This document shows, piece after piece, positions 25,981 through 38,962 of a stretch of 64,000 nt of DNA. The notes below the pieces were generated by a model. That model was given only the letters and a program-made list of their open reading frames with translations. It was not told the origin of the DNA and made no database searches. The stretch's first letter is position 1. Each line of letters starts with the position of its first letter. Source of the stretch: Auanema rhodensis (taxonomy: Eukaryota > Nematoda > Chromadorea > Rhabditida > Rhabditidae); the NCBI GenBank assembly GCA_964057225.1, contig OZ059900.1:24319638-24383637 (forward strand). Direction: 5' to 3'. A program made the position numbers and the translations under genes.

Positions 25981-27688
25981 AAATTTCCAAAAACTGGTTT
26001 TCCAGCATAATAAAATATTTCTCATGGGAAATACTGTGTTTTTGTACTTTTCTAGTGTTCAGCATGTAAAATACTTCATTTTAGTATGTAACACGCTGAA
26101 ATTCGTTGCATTTGACGACTCATATGAACAAAAATCGATTTAATCAATATTAGCCATAAGGGGCGTGCCCTCAGAATATGCTAATTTCCTAAATTTTCTA
26201 ACCCCTGTTTTTTTGTCGTGAAAGTGGAACTAGACGTTGTACGAACAATTTTGAGCTAGGTTTCATTGACATTGCATGAGTTTGAACACATGAAATCGTA
26301 AGTCATAACCTTGTTTACAGCGAAATTTCCAAAAACTGGTTTTCCAGCATAATAAAATATTTCTCATGGGAAATACTGTGTTTTTGTATTTTTCTAGTGT
26401 TCAGCATGTAAAATACTTCATTTTAGTTTGTAACACGCTGAAATTCGTTGCATTTGACGACTTATATGAACAAAAATCGATTTAATCAATATTAGCCATA
26501 AGGGGCGTGCCCTCAGAATATGCTAATTTCCTAAATTTTCTAACCCCTGTTTTTTTGTCGTGAAAGTGGAACTAGACGTTGTACGAACAATTTTGAGCTA
26601 GGTTTTATTGACATTGCATGAGTTTGAACACATGAAATCGTAAGTCAAAACCTTGTTTACAGCGAAAATTCCAAAAACTGGTTTCCAGCATAATAAAATA
26701 TTTCTCATGGGAAATACTGTGTTTTTGTATTTTTCTAGTGTTCAGCATGTAAAATGCTTCATTTAAGTATGTAACACGCTGAAATTCGTTGCATTTGACT
26801 ACTCATATGAACAAAAATCGATTTAATCAATATTAGCCATAAGGGGCGTGCCCTCAGAATATGCTAATTTCCTTAATTTTCTAACCCCTGTTTTTTTGTC
26901 GTGAAAGTGGAACTAGACGTTGTACGAACAATTTTGAGCTAGGTTTCATTGACATTGCATGAGTTTGAACACATGAAATCGTAAGTCAAAATCTTGTTTA
27001 CAGCGAAATTTCCAAAAACTGGTTTTCCAGCATAATAAAATATTTCTTATGGGAAATACTGTGTTTTTGTATTTCTCTAGTGTTCAGCATGTAAAATACT
27101 TCATTTTAGTATGTAACACGCTGAAATTCGTTGCATTTGACGACTCATATGAACAAAAATCGATTTAATCAATATTAGCCATAAGGGGCGTGCCCTCAGA
27201 ATATGCTAATTTCCTTAATTTTCTAACCCCTGTTTTTTTGTCGTGAAAGTGGAACTAGACGTTGTACGAACAGTTTTGAGCTAGGTTTCATTGACATTGC
27301 ATGAGTTTGAACACATGAAATCGTAAGTCAAAACCTTGTTTACAGCGAAATTTCCAAAAACTGGTTTTCCAGCATAATAAAATATTTCTCATGGGAAAAA
27401 CTGTGTTTTTGTATTTTTCTAGTGTTCAGCATGTAAAATGCTTCATTTTAGTATGTAACACGCTGAAATTCGTTGCATTTGACGACTCATATGAACAAAA
27501 ATCGATTTAATCAATATTAGCCATAAGGGGCGTGCCCTCAGAATATGCTAATTTCCTTAATTTTCTAACCCCTGTTTTTTGTCGTGAAAGTGGAACTAGA
27601 CGTTGTACGAACAATTTTGAGCTAGGTTTCATTGACATTGCATGAGTTTGAACTCATGAAATCGTAAGTCAAAACCTTGTTTACAGCG
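25981..27688. repeat. 5-monomer tandem block, copy 1
   Basis: Starts are 25981, 26323, 26665, 27006 and 27348 (1708 bp). Types: 'gtacttttc...cataacc'; 'agtttgtaac/gacttatatg/ggttttatt'; 'aaaattcc/tttccagcata/catttaag/gactac...aaaatcttg'; 'cttatg/tttctctag+gaacag'; 'gggaaaaac+T6...gaactcatg'. The second unit loses the NdeI site. The block is repeated at once from 27689. Confidence 0.9.
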
Positions 27689-29396
27689 AAATTTCCAAAA
27701 ACTGGTTTTCCAGCATAATAAAATATTTCTCATGGGAAATACTGTGTTTTTGTACTTTTCTAGTGTTCAGCATGTAAAATACTTCATTTTAGTATGTAAC
27801 ACGCTGAAATTCGTTGCATTTGACGACTCATATGAACAAAAATCGATTTAATCAATATTAGCCATAAGGGGCGTGCCCTCAGAATATGCTAATTTCCTAA
27901 ATTTTCTAACCCCTGTTTTTTTGTCGTGAAAGTGGAACTAGACGTTGTACGAACAATTTTGAGCTAGGTTTCATTGACATTGCATGAGTTTGAACACATG
28001 AAATCGTAAGTCATAACCTTGTTTACAGCGAAATTTCCAAAAACTGGTTTTCCAGCATAATAAAATATTTCTCATGGGAAATACTGTGTTTTTGTATTTT
28101 TCTAGTGTTCAGCATGTAAAATACTTCATTTTAGTTTGTAACACGCTGAAATTCGTTGCATTTGACGACTTATATGAACAAAAATCGATTTAATCAATAT
28201 TAGCCATAAGGGGCGTGCCCTCAGAATATGCTAATTTCCTAAATTTTCTAACCCCTGTTTTTTTGTCGTGAAAGTGGAACTAGACGTTGTACGAACAATT
28301 TTGAGCTAGGTTTTATTGACATTGCATGAGTTTGAACACATGAAATCGTAAGTCAAAACCTTGTTTACAGCGAAAATTCCAAAAACTGGTTTCCAGCATA
28401 ATAAAATATTTCTCATGGGAAATACTGTGTTTTTGTATTTTTCTAGTGTTCAGCATGTAAAATGCTTCATTTAAGTATGTAACACGCTGAAATTCGTTGC
28501 ATTTGACTACTCATATGAACAAAAATCGATTTAATCAATATTAGCCATAAGGGGCGTGCCCTCAGAATATGCTAATTTCCTTAATTTTCTAACCCCTGTT
28601 TTTTTGTCGTGAAAGTGGAACTAGACGTTGTACGAACAATTTTGAGCTAGGTTTCATTGACATTGCATGAGTTTGAACACATGAAATCGTAAGTCAAAAT
28701 CTTGTTTACAGCGAAATTTCCAAAAACTGGTTTTCCAGCATAATAAAATACTTCTTATGGGAAATACTGTGTTTTTGTATTTCTCTAGTGTTCAGCATGT
28801 AAAATACTTCATTTTAGTATGTAACACGCTGAAATTCGTTGCATTTGACGACTCATATGAACAAAAATCGATTTAATCAATATTAGCCATAAGGGGCGTG
28901 CCCTCAGAATATGCTAATTTCCTTAATTTTCTAACCCCTGTTTTTTTGTCGTGAAAGTGGAACTAGACGTTGTACGAACAGTTTTGAGCTAGGTTTCATT
29001 GACATTGCATGAGTTTGAACACATGAAATCGTAAGTCAAAACCTTGTTTACAGCGAAATTTCCAAAAACTGGTTTTCCAGCATAATAAAATATTTCTCAT
29101 GGGAAAAACTGTGTTTTTGTATTTTTCTAGTGTTCAGCATGTAAAATGCTTCATTTTAGTATGTAACACGCTGAAATTCGTTGCATTTGACGACTCATAT
29201 GAACAAAAATCGATTTAATCAATATTAGCCATAAGGGGCGTGCCCTCAGAATATGCTAATTTCCTTAATTTTCTAACCCCTGTTTTTTGTCGTGAAAGTG
29301 GAACTAGACGTTGTACGAACAATTTTGAGCTAGGTTTCATTGACATTGCATGAGTTTGAACTCATGAAATCGTAAGTCAAAACCTTGTTTACAGCG
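27689..29396. repeat. 5-monomer tandem block, copy 2
   Basis: Starts are 27689, 28031, 28373, 28714 and 29056, exactly 1708 bp after copy 1. All five rare marker sets recur. The one difference I saw is in the fourth unit, 'aaaatacttcttatg' against 'aaaatatttcttatg'. Such near-identity means a very recent duplication or ongoing conversion. It ends the left variant domain. Confidence 0.9.
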
Positions 29397-31789
29397 AAAT
29401 TTCCAAAAACTGGTTTTCCAGCATAATAAAATATTTCTCATGGGAAAAACTGTGTTTTTGTATTTTTCTAGTGTTCAGCATGTAAAATGCTTCATTTTAG
29501 TATGTAACACGCTGAAATTTGTTGCATTTGACGACTCATATGAACAAAAATCGATTTAATCAATATTAGCCATAAGGGGCGTGCCCTCAGAATATGCTAA
29601 TTTCCTTAATTTTCTAACCCCTGTTTTTTTGTCGTGAAAGTGGAACTAGACGTTGTAGGAACAATTTTGAGCAAGGTTTCATTGACATTGCATGAGTTTG
29701 AACACATGAAATCGTAAGTCAAAACCTCGTTTACAGCGAAATTTCCAAAAACTGGTTTTCCAGCATAATAAAATATTTCTCATGGGAAATACTGTGTTTT
29801 TGTATTTTTCTAGTGTTCAGCATGTAAAATGCTTCATTTTAGTATGTAACACGCTAAAATTCGTTGCATTTGACGACTCATATGAACAAAAATCGATTTA
29901 ATCAATATTAGCCATAAGGGGCGTGCCCTCAGAATATGCTAATTTCCTTAATTTTCTAACCCCTGTTTTTTTGTCGTGAAAGTGGAACTAGACGTTGTAC
30001 GAACAATTTTGAGCTAGGTTTCATTGACATTGCATGAGTTTGAACACATGAAATCGTAAGTCAAAACCTTGTTTACAGCGAAATTTCCAAAAACTGGTTT
30101 TCCAGCATAATAAAATATTTCTCATGGGAAATACTGTGTTTTTGTATTTTTATAGTGTTCAGCATGTAAAATGCTTCATTTTAGTATGTAACACGCTGAA
30201 ATTCGTTGCATTTGACGACTCATATGAACAAAAATCGATTTAATCAATATTAGCCATAAGGGGCGTGCCCTCAGAATATGCTAATTTCCTTAATTTTCTA
30301 ACCCCTGTTTTTTTGTCGTGAAAGTGGAATTAGACGTTGTAGGAACAATTTTGAGCTAGGTTTCATTGACATTGCATGAGTTTGAACACATGAAATCGTA
30401 AGTCAAAACCTTGTTTACAGCGAAATTTCCAAAAACTGGTTTTCCAGCATAATAAAATATTTCTCATGGGAAATACTGTGTTTTTGTATTTTTCTAGTGT
30501 TCAGCATGTAAAATGCTTCATTTTAGTATGTAACACGCTGAAATTCGTTGCATTTGACGACTCATATGAACAAAAATCGATTTAATCAATATTAGCCATA
30601 AGGGGCGTGCCCTCAGAATATGCTAATTTCCTTAATTTTCTAACCCCTGTTTTTTGTCGTGAAAGTGGAACTAGACGTTGTAGGAACAATTTTGAGCTAG
30701 GTTTCATTGACATTGCATGAGTTTGAACACATGAAATCGTAAGTCAAAACCTTGTTTACAGCGAACTTTCCAAAAACTGGTTTTCCAGCATAATAAAATA
30801 TTTCTCATGGGAAATACTGTGTTTTTGTATTTTTCTAGTGTTCAGCGTGTAAAATGGTTCATTTTAGTATGTAACACGCTGAAATTCGTTGCATTTGACG
30901 ACTCATATGAACAAAAATCGATTTAATCAATATTAGCCATAAGGGGCGTGCCCTCAGAATATGCTAATTTCCTTAATTTTCTAACCCCTGTTTTTTTGAC
31001 GTGAAAGTGGAATTAGACGTTGTAGGAACAATTTTGAGCTAGGTTTCATTGACATTGCATGAGTTTGAACACATGAAATCGTAAGTCAAAACCTTGTTTA
31101 CAGCGAAATTTCCAAAAACTGGTTTTCCAGCATAATAAAATATTTCTCATGGGAAATACTGTGTTTTTGTATTTTTATAGTGTTCAGCATGTAAAATGCT
31201 TCATTTTAGTATGTAACACGCTGAAATTCGTTGCATTTGACGACTCATATGAACAAAAATCGATTTAATCAATATTAGCCATAAGGGGCGTGCCCTCAGA
31301 ATATGCTAATTTCCTTAATTTTCTAACCCCTGTTTTTTTGTCGTGAAAGTGGAATTAGACGTTGTAGGAACAATTTTGAGCTAGGTTTCATTGACATTGC
31401 ATGAGTTTGAACACATGAAATCGTAAGTCAAAACCTTGTTTACAGCGAAATTTCCAAAAACTGGTTTTCCAGCATAATAAAATATTTCTCATGGGAAATA
31501 CTGTGTTTTTGTATTTTTCTAGTGTTCAGCATGTAAAATACTTCATTTTAGTATGTAACACGCTGAAATTCGTTGCATTTGACGACTCATATGAACAAAA
31601 ATCGATTTAATCAATATTAGCCATAAGGGGCGTGCCCTCAGAATGTGCTAATTTCCTTAATTTTCTAACCCCTGTTTTTTTGTCGTGAAAGTGGAATTAG
31701 ACGTTGTAGGAACAATTTTGAGCTAGGTTTCATTGACATTGCATGAGTTTGAACACATGAAATCGTAAGTCAAAACCTTGTTTACAGCG
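29397..31789. repeat. Satellite block, monomers 87-93 (start of right domain)
   Basis: Starts are 29397, 29739, 30081, 30423, 30764, 31106 and 31448. First appearances include 'gaaatttgttg' with 'gagcaagg' (29397), 'cgctaaaattcg' (29739) and 'gaatgtgc' (31448). 30764 has private changes 'cagcgtgt', 'aaatggtt' and 'tttgacgtg'. From here 'ggaattag' becomes common, and left-domain markers such as 'gttttgttg' and 'gtgtaacta' disappear. Confidence 0.85.
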
Positions 31790-33157
31790 AACTTTCCAAA
31801 AACTGGTTTTCCAGCAAAATAAAATATTTCTCATGGGAAATACTGTGTTTTTGTATTTTTATAGTGTTCAGCATGTAAAATGCTTCATTTTAGTATGTAA
31901 CACCCTGAAATTCGTTTCATTTGACGACTCATATGAACAAAAATCGATTTAATCAATATTAGCCATAAGGGGCGTGCCCTCAGAATATGCTAATTTCCTA
32001 AATTTTCTAACCCCTGTTTTTTTGTCGTGAAAGTGGAACTAGACGTTGTACGAACAATTTTGAGCTAGGTTTCATTGACATTGCATGAGTTTGAACACAT
32101 GAAATCGTAAGTCAAAACCTTGTTTACAGCGAAATTTCCAAAAACTGGTTTTCCAGCATAATAAAATATTTCTCATGGGTAAAACTGTGTTTTTGTATTT
32201 TTCTAGTGTTCAGCATGTAAAATGCTTCATTTTAGTATGTAACACGCTGAAATTCGTTGCATTTGACGACTCATATGAACCAAAATCGATTTAATCAATA
32301 TTAGCCATAAGGGGCGTGCCCTCAGAATATGCTAATTTCCTAAATTTTCTAACCCCTGTTTTTTTGTCGTGAAAGTGGAACTAGACGTTGTACGAACAAT
32401 TTTGAGCTAGGTTTCATTGACATTGCATGAGTTTGAACACATGAAATCGTAAGTCAAAACCTTGTTTACAGCGAAATTTCCAAAAACTGGTTTTCCAGCA
32501 TAATAAAATATTTCTCATGGGAAATACTGTGTTTTTGTATTTTTCTAGTGTTCAGCATGTGAAATACTTCATTTTAGTATGTAACACGCTGAAATTCGTT
32601 GCATTTGACGACTCATATGAACAAAAATCGATTTAATCAATATTAGCCATAAGGGGCGTGCCCTCAGAATATGCTAATTTCCTTAATTTTCTAACCCCTG
32701 TTTTTTTGTCGTGAAAGTGGAATTAGACGTTGCAGGAACAATTTTGAGCTAGGTTTCATTGACATTGCATGAGTTTGAACACATGAAATCGTAAGTCAAA
32801 ACCTTGTTTACAGCGAAATTTCCAAAAACTGGTTTTCCAGCATAATAAAATATTTCTCATGGGAAATACTGTGTTTTTGTATTTTTATAGTGTTCAGCAT
32901 GTAAAATGCTTCATTTTAGTATGTAACACGCTGAAATTCGTTGCATTTGACGACTCATATGAACAAAAATCGATTTAATCAATATTAGCCATAAGGGGCG
33001 TGCCCTCAGAATATGCTAATTTCCTTAATTTTCTAACCCCTGTTTTTTTGTCGTGAAAGTGGAATTAGACGTTGTAGGAACAATTTTGAGCTAGGTTTCA
33101 TTGACATTGCATGAGTTTGAACACATGAAATCGTAAGTCAAAACCTTGTTTACAGCG
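31790..33157. repeat. 4-monomer block, copy 1 (paired with 33158-34183)
   Basis: Starts are 31790, 32132, 32474 and 32816. The order is 'agcaaaataaa/caccctg/cgtttc/cctaaat'; 'gggtaaaac/aaccaaaat'; 'gtgaaatac+ggaattag/gttgcagg'; 'tatag+ggaattag'. The first three types recur at 33158, 33500 and 33842, 1368 bp on. The first unit begins 'aacttt' here but 'aaattt' in the later copies. Confidence 0.85.
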
Positions 33158-35889
33158 AAATTTCCAAAAACTGGTTTTCCAGCAAAATAAAATATTTCTC
33201 ATGGGAAATACTGTGTTTTTGTATTTTTATAGTGTTCAGCATGTAAAATGCTTCATTTTAGTATGTAACACCCTGAAATTCGTTTCATTTGACGACTCAT
33301 ATGAACAAAAATCGATTTAATCAATATTAGCCATAAGGGGCGTGCCCTCAGAATATGCTAATTTCCTAAATTTTCTAACCCCTGTTTTTTTGTCGTGAAA
33401 GTGGAACTAGACGTTGTACGAACAATTTTGAGCTAGGTTTCATTGACATTGCATGAGTTTGAACACATGAAATCGTAAGTCAAAACCTTGTTTACAGCGA
33501 AATTTCCAAAAACTGGTTTTCCAGCATAATAAAATATTTCTCATGGGTAAAACTGTGTTTTTGTATTTTTCTAGTGTTCAGCATGTAAAATGCTTCATTT
33601 TAGTATGTAACACGCTGAAATTCGTTGCATTTGACGACTCATATGAACCAAAATCGATTTAATCAATATTAGCCATAAGGGGCGTGCCCTCAGAATATGC
33701 TAATTTCCTAAATTTTCTAACCCCTGTTTTTTTGTCGTGAAAGTGGAACTAGACGTTGTACGAACAATTTTGAGCTAGGTTTCATTGACATTGCATGAGT
33801 TTGAACACATGAAATCGTAAGTCAAAACCTTGTTTACAGCGAAATTTCCAAAAACTGGTTTTCCAGCATGATAAAATATTTCTCATGGGAAATACTGTGT
33901 TTTTGTATTTTTCTAGTGTTCAGCATGTGAAATACTTCATTTTAGTATGTAACACGCTGAAATTCGTTGCATTTGACGACTCATATGAACAAAAATCGAT
34001 TTAATCAATATTAGCCATAAGGGGCGTGCCCTCAGAATATGCTAATTTCCTTAATTTTCTAACCCCTGTTTTTTTGTCGTGAAAGTGGAATTAGACGTTG
34101 CAGGAACAATTTTGAGCTAGGTTTCATTGACATTGCATGAGTTTGAACACATGAAATCGTAAGTCAAAACCTTGTTTACAGCGAAATTTCCAAAAACTGG
34201 TTTTCCAGCATAATAAAATATTTCTCATGGGAAATACTGTGTTTTTGTATTTTTATAGTGTTCAGCATGTAAAATGCTTCATTTTAGTATGTAACACGCT
34301 GAAATTCGTTGCATTTGACGACTCATATGAACAAAAATCGATTTAATCAATATTAGCCATAAGGGGCGTGCCCTCAGAATATGCTAATTTCCTTAATTTT
34401 CTAACCCCTGTTTTTTGTCGTGAAAGTGGAACTAGACGTTGTAGGAACAATTTTGAGCTAGGTTTCATTGACATTGCATGAGTTTGAACACATGAAATCG
34501 TAAGTCAAAACCTTGTTTACAGCGAAATTTCCAAAAACTGGTTTTCCAGCATAATAAAATATTTCTCATGGGAAATACTGTGTTTTTGTATTTTTCTAGT
34601 GTTCAGCATGTAAAACACTTCATTTTAGTATGTAACACGCTGAAATTCAATGCATTTGACGAATCATATGAACAAAAATCGATTTAATCAATATAAGCCA
34701 TAGAGGCGTGCCCTCAGAATATGCTAATTTCCTTAATTTTCTAACCCCTGTTTTTTGTCGTGAAAGTGGAACTAGACGTTGTAGGAACAATTTTGAGCTA
34801 GGTTTCATTGACATTGCATGAGTTTGAACACATGAAATCGTAAGTCAAAACCTTGTTTACAGCGAAATTTCCAAAAACTGGTTTTCCAGCATAATAAAAT
34901 ATTTCTCATGGGAAATACTGTGTTTTTGTATTTTTATAGTGTTCAGCATGTAAAATGCTTCATTTTGGTATGTAACACGCTGAAATTCGTTGCATTTGAC
35001 GACTCATATGAACAAAAATCGATTTAATCAATATTAGCCATAAGGGGCGTGCCCTCAGAATATGCTAATTTCCTTAATTTTCTAACCCCTGTTTTTTTGT
35101 CGTGAAAGTGGAATTAGACGTTGTAGGAACAATTTTGAGCTAGGTTTCATTGACATTGCATGAGTTTGAACACATGAAATCGTAAGTCAAAACCTTGTTT
35201 ACAGCGAAATTTCCAAAAACTGGTTTTCCAGCATAATAAAATATTTCTCATGGGAAATACTGTGTTTTTGTATTTTTCTAGTGTTCAGCATGTAAAATGC
35301 TTCATTTTAGTATGTAACACGCTGAAATTCGTTGCATTTGACGACTCATATGAACAAAAATCGATTTAATCAATATTAGCCATAAGGGGCGTGCCCTCAG
35401 AATATGCTAATTTCCTTAATTTTCTAACCCCTGTTTTTTTGTCGTGAAAGTGGAATTAGACGTTGTAGGAACAATTTTGAGCTAGGTTTCATTGACATTG
35501 CATGAGTTTGAACACATGAAATCGTAAGTCAAAACCTTGTTTACAGCGAAATTTCCAAAAACTGGTTTTCCAGCATAATAAAATATTTCTCATGGGAAAT
35601 ACTGTGTTTTTGTATTTTTCTAGTGTTCAGCATGTGAAACACTTCATTTTAGTATGTAACACGCTGAAATTCAATGCATTTGACGAATCATATGAACAAA
35701 AATCGATTTAATCAATATAAGCCATAGAGGCGTGCCCTCAGAATATGCTAATTTCCTTAATTTTCTAACCCCTGTTTTTTTGTCGTGAAAGTGGAATTAG
35801 ACGTTGCAGGAACAATTTTGAGCTAGGTTTCATTGACATTGCATGAGTTTGAACACATGAAATCGTAAGTCAAAACCTTGTTTACAGCG
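32816..35889. repeat. 9-monomer HOR, copy 1
   Basis: Starts are 32816, 33158, 33500, 33842, 34184, 34525, 34865, 35207 and 35549. Order: 'tatag+ggaattag'; 'agcaaaataaa/caccctg'; 'gggtaaaac/aaccaaaat'; 'agcatgat/gtgaaatac/gttgcagg'; 'tatag+T6'; 'gtaaaacac/ttcaatg/gaatcat/agccatagagg+T6'; 'tatag/ttttggtatg'; 'tctag+ggaattag'; 'gtgaaacac/ttcaatg'. The last unit ends 'ggaattag...gttgcagg', whereas its partner in copy 2 ends T6 'agatgttg'. Confidence 0.88.
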
Positions 35890-38800
35890 AAATTTCCAAA
35901 AACTGGTTTTCCAGCATAATAAAATATTTCTCATGGGAAATACTGTGTTTTTGTATTTTTATAGTGTTCAGCATGTAAAATGCTTCATTTTAGTATGTAA
36001 CACGCTGAAATTCGTTGCATTTGACGACTCATATGAACAAAAATCGATTTAATCAATATTAGCCATAAGGGGCGTGCCCTCAGAATATGCTAATTTCCTT
36101 AATTTTCTAACCCCTGTTTTTTTGTCGTGAAAGTGGAATTAGACGTTGTAGGAACAATTTTGAGCTAGGTTTCATTGACATTGCATGAGTTTGAACACAT
36201 GAAATCGTAAGTCAAAACCTTGTTTACAGCGAAATTTCCAAAAACTGGTTTTCCAGCAAAATAAAATATTTCTCATGGGAAATACTGTGTTTTTGTATTT
36301 TTATAGTGTTCAGCATGTAAAATGCTTCATTTTAGTATGTAACACCCTGAAATTCGTTTCATTTGACGACTCATATGAACAAAAATCGATTTAATCAATA
36401 TTAGCCATAAGGGGCGTGCCCTCAGAATATGCTAATTTCCTAAATTTTCTAACCCCTGTTTTTTTGTCGTGAAAGTGGAACTAGACGTTGTACGAACAAT
36501 TTTGAGCTAGGTTTCATTGACATTGCATGAGTTTGAACACATGAAATCGTAAGTCAAAACCTTGTTTACAGCGAAATTTCCAAAAACTGGTTTTCCAGCA
36601 TAATAAAATATTTCTCATGGGTAAAACTGTGTTTTTGTATTTTTCTAGTGTTCAGCATGTAAAATGCTTCATTTTAGTATGTAACACGCTGAAATTCGTT
36701 GCATTTGACGACTCATATGAACCAAAATCGATTTAATCAATATTAGCCATAAGGGGCGTGCCCTCAGAATATGCTAATTTCCTAAATTTTCTAACCCCTG
36801 TTTTTTTGTCGTGAAAGTGGAACTAGACGTTGTACGAACAATTTTGAGCTAGGTTTCATTGACATTGCATGAGTTTGAACACATGAAATCGTAAGTCAAA
36901 ACCTTGTTTACAGCGAAATTTCCAAAAACTGGTTTTCCAGCATGATAAAATATTTCTCATGGGAAATACTGTGTTTTTGTATTTTTCTAGTGTTCAGCAT
37001 GTGAAATACTTCATTTTAGTATGTAACACGCTGAAATTCGTTGCATTTGACGACTCATATGAACAAAAATCGATTTAATCAATATTAGCCATAAGGGGCG
37101 TGCCCTCAGAATATGCTAATTTCCTTAATTTTCTAACCCCTGTTTTTTTGTCGTGAAAGTGGAATTAGACGTTGCAGGAACAATTTTGAGCTAGGTTTCA
37201 TTGACATTGCATGAGTTTGAACACATGAAATCGTAAGTCAAAACCTTGTTTACAGCGAAATTTCCAAAAACTGGTTTTCCAGCATAATAAAATATTTCTC
37301 ATGGGAAATACTGTGTTTTTGTATTTTTATAGTGTTCAGCATGTAAAATGCTTCATTTTAGTATGTAACACGCTGAAATTCGTTGCATTTGACGACTCAT
37401 ATGAACAAAAATCGATTTAATCAATATTAGCCATAAGGGGCGTGCCCTCAGAATATGCTAATTTCCTTAATTTTCTAACCCCTGTTTTTTGTCGTGAAAG
37501 TGGAACTAGACGTTGTAGGAACAATTTTGAGCTAGGTTTCATTGACATTGCATGAGTTTGAACACATGAAATCGTAAGTCAAAACCTTGTTTACAGCGAA
37601 ATTTCCAAAAACTGGTTTTCCAGCATAATAAAATATTTCTCATGGGAAATACTGTGTTTTTGTATTTTTCTAGTGTTCAGCATGTAAAACACTTCATTTT
37701 AGTATGTAACACGCTGAAATTCAATGCATTTGACGAATCATATGAACAAAAATCGATTTAATCAATATAAGCCATAGAGGCGTGCCCTCAGAATATGCTA
37801 ATTTCCTTAATTTTCTAACCCCTGTTTTTTGTCGTGAAAGTGGAACTAGACGTTGTAGGAACAATTTTGAGCTAGGTTTCATTGACATTGCATGAGTTTG
37901 AACACATGAAATCGTAAGTCAAAACCTTGTTTACAGCGAAATTTCCAAAAACTGGTTTTCCAGCATAATAAAATATTTCTCATGGGAAATACTGTGTTTT
38001 TGTATTTTTATAGTGTTCAGCATGTAAAATGCTTCATTTTGGTATGTAACACGCTGAAATTCGTTGCATTTGACGACTCATATGAACAAAAATCGATTTA
38101 ATCAATATTAGCCATAAGGGGCGTGCCCTCAGAATATGCTAATTTCCTTAATTTTCTAACCCCTGTTTTTTTGTCGTGAAAGTGGAATTAGACGTTGTAG
38201 GAACAATTTTGAGCTAGGTTTCATTGACATTGCATGAGTTTGAACACATGAAATCGTAAGTCAAAACCTTGTTTACAGCGAAATTTCCAAAAACTGGTTT
38301 TCCAGCATAATAAAATATTTCTCATGGGAAATACTGTGTTTTTGTATTTTTCTAGTGTTCAGCATGTAAAATGCTTCATTTTAGTATGTAACACGCTGAA
38401 ATTCGTTGCATTTGACGACTCATATGAACAAAAATCGATTTAATCAATATTAGCCATAAGGGGCGTGCCCTCAGAATATGCTAATTTCCTTAATTTTCTA
38501 ACCCCTGTTTTTTTGTCGTGAAAGTGGAATTAGACGTTGTAGGAACAATTTTGAGCTAGGTTTCATTGACATTGCATGAGTTTGAACACATGAAATCGTA
38601 AGTCAAAACCTTGTTTACAGCGAAATTTCCAAAAACTGGTTTTCCAGCATAATAAAATATTTCTCATGGGAAATACTGTGTTTTTGTATTTTTCTAGTGT
38701 TCAGCATGTGAAACACTTCATTTTAGTATGTAACACGCTGAAATTCAATGCATTTGACGAATCATATGAACAAAAATCGATTTAATCAATATAAGCCATA

Positions 38801-38962
38801 GAGGCGTGCCCTCAGAATATGCTAATTTCCTTAATTTTCTAACCCCTGTTTTTTGTCGTGAAAGTGGAACTAGATGTTGTAGGAACAATTTTGAGCTAGG
38901 TTTCATTGACATTGCATGAGTTTGAACACATGAAATCGTAAGTCAAAACCTTGTTTACAGCG
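35890..38962. repeat. 9-monomer HOR, copy 2
   Basis: Starts are 35890, 36232, 36574, 36916, 37258, 37599, 37939, 38281 and 38623. The order of variants is that of 32816-35889, offset 3074 bp, including the rare 'agcatgat', 'gggtaaaac' and 'ttttggtatg' marks. The last unit (38623) differs in its 3' half, with T6 and a private 'agatgttg'. Confidence 0.88.
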
